From positions 1,860,001 through 1,924,000 of the forward strand of contig NZ_CP144914.1 in the NCBI RefSeq assembly GCF_008014775.2: a stretch of DNA of 64,000 nucleotides. Reading direction: 5' to 3'. Shown piece by piece: positions 26,492-33,236 of this stretch. Under the pieces are notes generated by a model. It was not told the DNA's origin. It ran no database searches and saw nothing but the letters and a program-made list of their open reading frames with translations. The stretch is from Alkalicoccus halolimnae (GTDB lineage: Bacteria > Bacillota > Bacilli > Bacillales > Salisediminibacteriaceae). Numbering within the stretch: the first letter of the stretch is position 1; the number at the start of each line of letters is the position of its first letter. A program made the translations under genes and the position numbers.

Positions 26492-27352
26492 ATGTCACAT
26501 TTTGTATTAATTGACGGATTCAATCTTCTCAGCCGCGCTTATTTTGCTACGGCTTATGGAAAAGAAGCAGAACAACTGCCCAAAAACGAAGAAGGAAGAT
26601 ATATTAATGCGCTGCGCGTTTTCTTTGCGAAGCTTACTCAGCTGGAGAACAGACTTGGAGCAACCCATATGTCTGTTGCCTGGGATGGAAAGCGTGCAGA
26701 TACGAAGAGAAACCAGGACCATTCGTTTTACAAAGCGCAGCGGGAAGATCTTCCCGCACCGCTGATTGACCAGTACGAACTGGCCGTTGAAATTCTGCAC
26801 AAACTTAAAATACACCAGCTTCAGGTGACAGGATATGAGGCGGATGATATTATAGGCACATTTACGAAACATTACGATAAGGGCAGAACGTATATTTACA
26901 GTAATGACAGGGATCTTTTTCAACTGCTTTCTCCCAATACAGACCAGCTTTTTATGAAAAAGAAACAGGAACTCCACTATACACTTGCTGATTTTGAGAA
27001 AGACTACGAAATTACTCCTGATCAGTGGATTGATGTTAAAGCTCTGCTGGGTGACCCGAGTGATAATATTCCCGGATGTCCCGGAGTCGGAGAAAAGTCT
27101 GCTCTCCCATTAATAAAACAGTATGGCAGCGTGGAAGAGCTTTATGCAAAGCTGGCATACTTGGATCCTTTATTTAAACGGTACAAGAAAAAACTTGAAG
27201 AAGGGGAGGCATCTGTGAAGGTAAGTAAAGAGCTCGTTACGATCGAAAAGGATATTAAAGAAGTAATGGAAGTTAGTGCAGATGATACAATGCTTCCAGA
27301 AGAAAAAGAATTTCATCCGGAAGTTTTAAAAACCTACGGCATAATTAAATAA
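26492..27352 (+). CDS. ypcP: 5'-3' exonuclease (FEN family, YpcP)
   Basis: 286 aa. Stand-alone flap endonuclease/5'-3' exonuclease related to the N-terminal domain of DNA polymerase I. Metal-binding acidic residues are seen in LIDGFNLLSRAY, GYEADDIIGTF, YSNDRDLFQLL and GDPSDNIPGCPGVGEKSAL; the last block includes the helix-hairpin-helix DNA-binding element (H3TH). AAGGGTGGTAG precedes the ATG. It is likely to remove RNA primers or flaps and could act after the glycosylase encoded just upstream. Followed 13 bp later by a BtuF-like gene. Confidence 0.93.
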   Translation: MSHFVLIDGFNLLSRAYFATAYGKEAEQLPKNEEGRYINALRVFFAKLTQLENRLGATHMSVAWDGKRADTKRNQDHSFYKAQREDLPAPLIDQYELAVEILHKLKIHQLQVTGYEADDIIGTFTKHYDKGRTYIYSNDRDLFQLLSPNTDQLFMKKKQELHYTLADFEKDYEITPDQWIDVKALLGDPSDNIPGCPGVGEKSALPLIKQYGSVEELYAKLAYLDPLFKRYKKKLEEGEASVKVSKELVTIEKDIKEVMEVSADDTMLPEEKEFHPEVLKTYGIIK

Positions 27353-27365
27353 CAGGAGGAACAGG

Positions 27366-28184
27366 ATGCGTCTTATTTCAATTTGCCCCAGTAATACTGA
27401 ACTATTGGCTTATGCAGGGCTTATGAACAGTGTAGTAGCAGTGGATGATTTTTCTGACTGGCCGGAGCAGGTAAAGGAACTTCCAAGGCTCGGCCCGGAT
27501 TTATCGATTGATATAGATAAACTGGCAGATTTAAAACCTGATTTAGTCTATGCTTCTTTATCTGTACCTGGAATGGAAAAAAATATTGAACAATTATCCG
27601 AGCGCGGAATTCCTTATACTATTGTTGATAATCCTGTCTCTATGTCAGAAATAGGAACAATTCTCGAAAAAATTTCGAGAGATGCAGGTTATCCTGAAAG
27701 AGGAATTATGTTGAAAGAAAAATATTCTAGTTTCATTGAAAAATACCGCTCTCTTTCTGAAACTATTACTGAGAAGACGAATGTTTACTGGGAATGGTGG
27801 CCGAAGCCGGTATTTACCCCAGGGGAGAACAACTGGCTGACAGAGATGTCTGCTCTCGCAGGGGCAGTCAATATATTTGCCGATAAAAAAGAAGCCAGTG
27901 TGCAGACAGACTGGGAAGATGTACGCTTAAGAAACCCGGATACACTGCTTATTGCATGGGTCGGCGTTCAAAAGCAAAAAGTAAAACCTGCTGTCATTCT
28001 GAAACGGCCTGGATGGAAAGAATTAGAGGCTGTTCAATCTGATAGACTTTTCATTTTGGATGAACCTTTTTACTGCCGTCCGTCCCCACGGCTGATGATC
28101 GGTTTGGCAGAATTGTCCTACCTGCTCTATCCGGATATTTTTCCGGAACCGGACGGCAGGGAAGACAGGATTCTTTTCAATTAA
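27366..28184 (+). CDS. BtuF/FepB-like helical-backbone binding protein without signal peptide
   Basis: 272 aa. Matches type III periplasmic-binding folds of cobalamin/iron ABC systems: RLISICPSNTELLAYAG, DKLADLKPDLVYAS, and WGELxEV-like GWKELEAVQSDRLFILD. It has no signal peptide or lipobox (N-terminus is MRLISICPS), so it should be cytosolic, and no ABC permease or ATPase is adjacent. AGGAGGAACAGG precedes the ATG. Operonic with ypcP (13 bp). Cobalamin binding is a family-based guess. Confidence 0.75.
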   Translation: MRLISICPSNTELLAYAGLMNSVVAVDDFSDWPEQVKELPRLGPDLSIDIDKLADLKPDLVYASLSVPGMEKNIEQLSERGIPYTIVDNPVSMSEIGTILEKISRDAGYPERGIMLKEKYSSFIEKYRSLSETITEKTNVYWEWWPKPVFTPGENNWLTEMSALAGAVNIFADKKEASVQTDWEDVRLRNPDTLLIAWVGVQKQKVKPAVILKRPGWKELEAVQSDRLFILDEPFYCRPSPRLMIGLAELSYLLYPDIFPEPDGREDRILFN

Positions 28185-28271
28185 CAGGAGAATAAAAACT
28201 TCTTTATTCCAGATCCGGCAATACTTTTTACTATTCTAATCATTTAAAAGAAGTCCAATAATGGGTTTGTA

Positions 28272-28667
28272 CTAATCCAAGAAGCGTGCCTGCTCTTCCT
28301 TAGTCGGAAGGCGGCACGCTTCTTTTTTACCAAAAAAGCGGTAGCGGTTAACGGCAATATGCCGATAAGCGAAATCTCTTAACCCTGCAGGCACAATGAT
28401 GAGAGCCTTAAGAATTTTCACCGGACCTTTTAGCAGCCGGCAGATCTGCAATGCTGCTGCAGATCTCAGAAAAACTCTTCCATCTGCGCGTATCAAGATA
28501 ATACTGTCTTCTTCAGGAGCAACATTAAAAGCTGTTTTTAATTCCTGTCCTTTTTCACTCTGCAGAGAAGCGAATTGGAAAGCGGCTTGTGGATCTCTTT
28601 TAATAATAAACTGAACGCTCCAGTCGCATAAATTGCAGACTCCGTCAAATAATATAATATGTTTCAC
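28272..28667 (-). CDS. DCC-family thiol-disulfide oxidoreductase (YuxK-like)
   Basis: 131 aa from GTG at 28667, 7 nt after AAAGGAG; the frame extends upstream to 28736 without a ribosome site. The family signature is at the N-terminus: ILFDGVCNLCD with Cys11 and Cys14 (CxxC), then FASLQSEKGQ and the C-terminal YRHIAVNRYRFFGK. DCC (DUF393) proteins are thioredoxin-like and of unclear substrate. Monocistronic; convergent with the BtuF-like operon, whose terminator lies within this gene's final codons. Confidence 0.85.
   Translation of the reverse strand: MKHIILFDGVCNLCDWSVQFIIKRDPQAAFQFASLQSEKGQELKTAFNVAPEEDSIILIRADGRVFLRSAAALQICRLLKGPVKILKALIIVPAGLRDFAYRHIAVNRYRFFGKKEACRLPTKEEQARFLD
28279..28328 (+). 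terminator. Terminator of the ypcP operon, inside the convergent gene's 3' end
   Basis: AAGAAGCGTGCC and GGCACGCTTCTT form a perfect 12 bp stem; the loop holds an inner CTTCC/GGAAG stem; six T residues follow on the plus strand. The whole element encodes the last residues of the minus-strand DCC-family protein (stop at 28272). Confidence 0.8.
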
Positions 28668-28790
28668 AACAAGGCTCCTTTCTAAAAATGCGTTGAGCAT
28701 TCCTATGTTCTTATATACCTCAGATACTACCATCATAATCTTTAAAAAGACATTCAGGTAATTCCCTTTATTTATAGGCTTCTTTGATAA

Positions 28791-28832
28791 TAAAGTAGAT
28801 AAGCGGTAATCGTGCGCCTTCGTTTTAGATTT
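28791..28832 (-). repeat. Dispersed repeat, 3'-end fragment (copy E)
   Basis: On the minus strand AAAACGAAGGCGCACG, then ATTACCGCTTATCTACTTT, matching the right end of copy B. The rest of 28668-29093 is AT-rich; a TAATACTAAA/TTTAGTATTA hairpin (29011-29036) directly follows a TATAAT-like element and is unexplained. Confidence 0.4.
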
Positions 28833-29093
28833 ATTGGAAAATACAGCTTCATACCACCAAGTTTGCGTAAGAGCAAAGACTTTAACACAGTTATTTATAA
28901 AAGAAAAATAGAGGTCAATAAGAAATTTATTAATAACTGATAATACAGAGAGCTCATTTTGTATTATTTTAAGACGTCGAGCGTGGTTTAATATAGTTTT
29001 AAGTGTGTTATAATACTAAATGAGGTTTTAGTATTATTATTATTTTGTAAGCGTTCGCTGTTATCATTATGGAAATCTTCACTGCACTTGACC

Positions 29094-29150
29094 TGTTGTG
29101 GAAGTGATCTCCGGGCAGGACCTCTGTGCCCTTATAGAAACGAAAGCGGT
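29094..29150 (+). repeat. Dispersed repeat, degenerate partial copy (copy D)
   Basis: GTGGAAGTGATCTCCGGGC, GGACCTCTGTGCCC and TATAGAAACGAAAGCGG resemble the middle part of copy C at 49 kb. Confidence 0.3.
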
Positions 29151-29220
29151 TTTTTATAGAAGCGTAAACTAATTATTAAATGCAGCGTGCATAGTCATTA
29201 TTCAATAGGGGGAGTGAAAT

Positions 29221-29934
29221 TTGGATTTTAAAAAGAAATACGGATACAGTGTGTATTTAAGCGATAAAGAAAAAGGCAGTCTTCTTAATAGATTTGGTAC
29301 AGAAGAAACCAAAGCAAGGATTGTGAGACTCAATCAGATGAAGGAAAATGAAAAAAGAGCTTTACAGATGAAATCAGATTACCAGGCTATCGGAGCGATG
29401 GGGGAAAGAGGCAGCGGGCCCTTGAAAAATCCAGAAGATATAAAGAAAATGAAAAAAGTTCTGGCTGAATCTTCGGAACGTGATTACTTTATTTTTCTAA
29501 TAGGAATCAATACGGGGATGAAAACTAAAGAGCTGCTTAATCTTAAAGTGAAACATATCAGAGATAAGCGTTTTATTAAACTTACACCGGATGGTGCTGA
29601 ATATCCAATCAATAAAAACTTAAAAAGCCGCATATTTGAGTATACGGCTTCAATGACAGACGAAGAATTTTTATTTTCTTCCCGGAAAACCGGGCAGGCA
29701 CTTCAACGCGACAGAGTACATAAAATTTTAAAGAAAGCGGGGGAAGAAGCCGGAGTAACAATTACAGGAACTCATACGATGAGAAAAACATTCGGGTACC
29801 ATTTTTTCAAGCAGTATGAAGACGCAGCTTTTCTACAGAAGCTTTTTCACCATTCTTCGCAGAGTGTGACCCTCCGGTATATCGGAATAACGGATGAAAA
29901 ATTAAAAGACGCTATGGATGAATTCAGCCTCTAG
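29221..29934 (+). CDS. Tyrosine recombinase-like protein with altered active site
   Basis: 237 aa from TTG at 29221 (GGGGGAGTG ahead). The C-terminal domain follows the phage-integrase/XerCD plan: INTGMKTKELLNL where the first catalytic Arg is expected but Lys101 is found, then H185-TM-R188 (HxxR box), H211 in FHHSSQSVT and nucleophile Tyr220 in LRYIG. The N-terminal DNA-binding domain is short. The Arg-to-Lys change may weaken or alter activity. No mobile element borders, att repeats or phage genes were seen around it. Convergent with, and overlapping by 11 bp, the AbrB-type gene. Confidence 0.75.
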   Translation: MDFKKKYGYSVYLSDKEKGSLLNRFGTEETKARIVRLNQMKENEKRALQMKSDYQAIGAMGERGSGPLKNPEDIKKMKKVLAESSERDYFIFLIGINTGMKTKELLNLKVKHIRDKRFIKLTPDGAEYPINKNLKSRIFEYTASMTDEEFLFSSRKTGQALQRDRVHKILKKAGEEAGVTITGTHTMRKTFGYHFFKQYEDAAFLQKLFHHSSQSVTLRYIGITDEKLKDAMDEFSL

Positions 29935-30961
29935 CAAGAAATTTTTTCAGAAAAATAGGAACGAAAATGATAATAATTAATATTCTGAGCAGCTGGAGGG
30001 AGGTCACTACAGCTGGATCTGCTCCAGTTATGGAAGCCGTCAGCACCATTTCAATTAATCCGCCGGGCGCTGTACTGAGAAGCGCGGTTACAAGGTCCAT
30101 ATCAGTTATGAAATAAAGGCCGGCTCCTAAAAGTGAGGCAATAATAATTATAACAGCTGCAGCTCCAGCAAATAAGCCGCTGTATTTTCCGGCTTTTTTA
30201 ATATCACTGTAAGATATACTTTTTCCAAGTGCTGTGCCTACAGCAAGCTGTGCTCCGTAGAAAAGCATTTCCGGAACCGCGGGCAGACTGACCGGACTAA
30301 GCATCATTCCCACAGTTAATAACAGTGGAATGATCATGATGCCTGCGGGAAGCAGTTTTCGCAGACGGTAGCCAAGCAATCCCGCTGCAAAAAAGAATGA
30401 AGTCTGATATGTCCAAAAAGATATTCCGTCTCCTGAAGGAAGCTGAATTTCCGGGGTGCCTGAACTGCTGAATATAAACACGATCATATACGGCACTACA
30501 AAAAGTACGATAAGAAGCCTGACAGTCTGAAATATCAGTACCTGTGAAGGAACAGCTCTAAGTTCCTCGCTTGCTATAACCATTTCAGTCAGGCCGCCGG
30601 GGATGGTGCCGAAAACGCTTGTGGCGGGTAAAAGCTTAGTAAACTTGGAAATTAACAGTCCGATAGCTATACTTGAGGCAATAAGTAATAATGCAGCGCC
30701 TATGTATGGAATAACATATGGGACCATTTTCTCTAAAACGTCACTGGTAAAATAAAGGCCGAAAGAAATACCGGGCGTAACAAGTCCAATTTCTTTGATA
30801 ACCGGATGCCATGGAAGCTTCTTATTGGAAGCATGCTGCCAGAGAAAGACAGCGGTTAATGGCCCAAGCATCCAGGCAAGCGGCAGGTTCAGCATAGTAA
30901 ATAAAAGTCCGCCGATCACAGCTGCGGCTGGTGTTTCTGTCTTGTCTAAAAATGAATTCAT
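29924..30961 (-). CDS. AbrB-family (putative ammonia monooxygenase-like) membrane protein
   Basis: 345 aa, about ten hydrophobic segments, with the duplicated AbrB/AmoA-like repeat: PLAWMLGPLTAVF and GTIPGGLTEMV in the first half, APGGLIEMVLTA in the second. Not related to the AbrB transcription factor. Function of these membrane proteins is not established; transport is likely. Start ATG with AGGAGAG 5 nt upstream. It follows ectB by 70 bp on the same strand, separated by a hairpin, so it may be transcribed by read-through from the ectoine genes. Confidence 0.8.
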   Translation of the reverse strand: MNSFLDKTETPAAAVIGGLLFTMLNLPLAWMLGPLTAVFLWQHASNKKLPWHPVIKEIGLVTPGISFGLYFTSDVLEKMVPYVIPYIGAALLLIASSIAIGLLISKFTKLLPATSVFGTIPGGLTEMVIASEELRAVPSQVLIFQTVRLLIVLFVVPYMIVFIFSSSGTPEIQLPSGDGISFWTYQTSFFFAAGLLGYRLRKLLPAGIMIIPLLLTVGMMLSPVSLPAVPEMLFYGAQLAVGTALGKSISYSDIKKAGKYSGLFAGAAAVIIIIASLLGAGLYFITDMDLVTALLSTAPGGLIEMVLTASITGADPAVVTSLQLLRILIIIIFVPIFLKKFLARG

Positions 30962-30978
30962 AAAAACTCTCCTGTAAA

Positions 30979-31009
30979 ATCCCCTGCGGGATAAACGTCC
31001 GCAGGGGAT
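30979..31009 (-). terminator. Hairpin between ectB and the AbrB-type gene
   Basis: ATCCCCTGCGG and CCGCAGGGGAT, 11 bp stem with 9 nt loop, followed on the minus strand by TTTTA and then immediately by the next ribosome site. It may be a terminator, an attenuator or an mRNA-stability structure. Confidence 0.65.
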
Positions 31010-31031
31010 GGTAGCTGTTATTTTAACATAA

Positions 31032-32327
31032 TCAGCTTTTTATCGCTCCTTTATCGATTCCCATAGAAGTGAGGGCATCCTTAATGCTTAGTTCTATCGT
31101 TTCCAATCCGGAACGAAGGCCTTCTTTATCAATATTTATCGGTGGAAAAAGTTTAAATACCTCATCTTGTCCTCCTGCAGTTTCCATAATCATAAATCTT
31201 TTAAATGCATGCTCAGCAACTTTTTCACTGAACCCGTCAATATCTGAAGCAATGCCCTGCATGAGACCCCGTCCTTTGCGGTATCCTTTCATTTCGGGGT
31301 ATTTTTTGATCATATCATCTAGAAATTCTGTTACAATAGCGGCGTTTTCCTGGATGTTTTTTTCGAAAGCCGCATCTTTCCAGAAAGTTAATGCTTCCGC
31401 AGCTGTCACAAAGGCCATATTATTGCCTCGGAAAGTTCCGTTATGTTCTCCAGGGATCCAATCATCAAGTTCCGGTTTTATTAGTGTAATGGCCAGTGGA
31501 AGCCCATATCCTCCAATTGATTTAGACAAACAGATCACATCAGGCTCTATGCCTGCCGGTTCAAAAGAAAAAAAAGTGCCTGTTCTTCCAACGCCGGCCT
31601 GCACATCATCAACAATCATAACTATTTCCCATTTTTTACAAATTATTTCAAGTTCTTTCAGCCACGTCATACTTGCAGCGTTTATTCCTCCTTCCCCCTG
31701 CACGGTTTCCAATATCACGGCTGCGGGGACGGCTACTCCACTGCCGTTGTCTTCAAGGAAACGTTCAAAATAATGGAGTGTGTCTTCTTCATCTTCAACA
31801 AAGTTGTCATAAGGCATTGTCACCGAATGTCCTAGAGGGATGCCGGCCCCTTTTCGTTTCATAGAATTCCCTGTGACTGCAAGTGAGCCGACAGTCATGC
31901 CGTGAAAACCATTCGTGAAACTGACAACATCTGTGCGGCCAGTCATTTTCCTCGCGATTTTTAAAGCGCTTTCTACAGTATTTGTTCCCGTCGGACCAGG
32001 GAACATAATTTTGTAATCCATATTTCTAGGTTTTAATATGATTTCATTCAAATTATGAAGGAAGTCAACTTTAGCATCGGTTGCCATATCCAGTGAATGG
32101 GTGATCCCGTCCTTTAATATATAATCAACGAGCTTTTGTTTCATAGAAGGTTCATTGTGGCCGTAGTTTAAAGCGCCTGCTCCGGAAAAAAAATCTATAT
32201 ACTCATTTCCGTCTTCATCCCACATTTTATACCCGCGGGCTTTGGTGAAGACTGCCGGGAAACTGCGGACATAACTTCTCACGCTGGATTCAAGGTTTTC
32301 TATTAATTCAAGCTTTTTGTTAGTCAT
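31032..32327 (-). CDS. ectB: L-2,4-diaminobutyrate:2-oxoglutarate aminotransferase (ectoine synthesis)
   Basis: 431 aa from ATG at 32327, 8 nt after AGGAGG; the frame continues upstream to 32423 without a start signal. Class III PLP enzyme of the EctB type: [69 protein letters not shown] and the PLP Lys in [12 protein letters not shown]. Makes diaminobutyrate from aspartate semialdehyde. Located 96 bp after ectA. ectC, the cyclising synthase, is not downstream: an AbrB-type membrane gene follows instead. Confidence 0.94.
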   Translation of the reverse strand: MTNKKLELIENLESSVRSYVRSFPAVFTKARGYKMWDEDGNEYIDFFSGAGALNYGHNEPSMKQKLVDYILKDGITHSLDMATDAKVDFLHNLNEIILKPRNMDYKIMFPGPTGTNTVESALKIARKMTGRTDVVSFTNGFHGMTVGSLAVTGNSMKRKGAGIPLGHSVTMPYDNFVEDEEDTLHYFERFLEDNGSGVAVPAAVILETVQGEGGINAASMTWLKELEIICKKWEIVMIVDDVQAGVGRTGTFFSFEPAGIEPDVICLSKSIGGYGLPLAITLIKPELDDWIPGEHNGTFRGNNMAFVTAAEALTFWKDAAFEKNIQENAAIVTEFLDDMIKKYPEMKGYRKGRGLMQGIASDIDGFSEKVAEHAFKRFMIMETAGGQDEVFKLFPPINIDKEGLRSGLETIELSIKDALTSMGIDKGAIKS

Positions 32328-32423
32328 AAGCTGTTCCTCCTGAATATTTATAGTCCTGATCTTATTAGTTATATTTAACAAAAGTCCTTGAATGACACAA
32401 ATACAAACAGTTGAAGTTTGCAT

Positions 32424-32933
32424 TTACTTTCTGAATGGACCGATTCGATAAGTGAATTCAGCTTCTCCCTGCTGACCGGGGAAGACCTCAGCTGGAAAAG
32501 TTTCTTTTACAGTACATGATGTTTTTCGTTCTTTAGCCAGTTTTTTAAAAAGCGCCTGGGAAGCAGTATTGTCTTTCGTTATAGTTGCTTCCAGATAAAG
32601 AACATCTTTTGTACTTTCCCTGTTCATCAGTTCATCGAGCATTTTATACGCGAGCCCGCGTCCGCGTTGAGAGCTGTCTACACCTACCTGCCAGACAAAT
32701 ATCACTTCCCGATGCTCAGGCTGAATAAAAGCAGTAATAAAACCGACAACTTTTCCATCGACTTTAGCAGATACACATGTTTCAGAAAAATATTCCGCCA
32801 TCATTATATACTTATAAGCTGAATTGACATCAAGAGATGTTCTTTTAGCCAGTGCCCACATTTCCTGACCGTCTTCTTTTGCAGGCTGTTCCAGCGAAAA
32901 ATTTTCAAGGACAGGGACTGGATCGTCTGTCAT
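32424..32933 (-). CDS. ectA: L-2,4-diaminobutyrate N-gamma-acetyltransferase (ectoine synthesis)
   Basis: 169 aa from the ATG at 32933 (AGGAG 7 nt upstream; the ATG at 32939 is too close to it). GNAT fold: VWQVGVDSSQRGRGLAYKML is the acetyl-CoA loop and YLEATITKDNTASQALFKKLA the following motif; SLDVNSAYKYIMMAEYF is a typical EctA block. Acetylates diaminobutyrate to the ectoine precursor. Upstream lie SigB-like and weaker SigA-like elements, in line with stress or salt induction. First gene of an ectAB unit. Confidence 0.93.
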   Translation of the reverse strand: MTDDPVPVLENFSLEQPAKEDGQEMWALAKRTSLDVNSAYKYIMMAEYFSETCVSAKVDGKVVGFITAFIQPEHREVIFVWQVGVDSSQRGRGLAYKMLDELMNRESTKDVLYLEATITKDNTASQALFKKLAKERKTSCTVKETFPAEVFPGQQGEAEFTYRIGPFRK

Positions 32934-33013
32934 TGTCATTCTCCTTCCATATTGAAATATGTTCACTTTGAAGAAGAGGTCTTCGACTTATAAATACCCT
33001 TCCTACAAATAAA

Positions 33014-33040
33014 ATAACCTGAAATTTCTGAATATTAAAC
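33014..33040 (-). promoter_or_regulatory. SigB-like promoter upstream of ectA
   Basis: On the minus strand GTTTAA (33035-33040) and GGTTAT (33014-33019), 15 nt apart, fit the SigB pattern GTTTAA-N12..15-GGGTAT with one mismatch. A perfect GGGTAT also occurs slightly downstream with a poorer GTTATT. A SigA-like TATAAT (33061-33066) with TTGCAC has a short 14 nt spacer. Confidence 0.4.
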
Positions 33041-33200
33041 ATTTTTTGACCTTCTGACTAATTATATGCTTTTCATAAAAGTGCAAGGTTCGCAGGCGGG
33101 AGATTAAAACTTGTGACTGGTCTGATTATTATTTCTGTCAATTTATATTCGTGTAAGAAAACAGCCGGGTTTGATCGCCGGGAGGGGGGGAGTTATATTA

Positions 33201-33230
33201 TAAAAATCCCCGGGAATATTATTCCCGGGG
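33201..33230 (-). terminator. Terminator after typA
   Basis: CCCCGGGAAT and ATTCCCGGGG with a 3 nt loop; on the minus strand the stem is followed by ATTTTTA. It ends transcription 7 bp after the typA stop. Confidence 0.85.
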
Positions 33231-33236
33231 AAAAGT

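Noticed and set aside
31069..31773. 234-codon plus-strand frame opposite ectB
   Set aside because: Ser/Pro-rich antisense shadow of ectB without ribosome site.
33181..33192. G-run (GGGAGGGGGGGAG-like) near the typA terminator, considered as a G-quadruplex
   Set aside because: Only two short G-tracts are present on one strand; four separate runs are needed for a convincing quadruplex.
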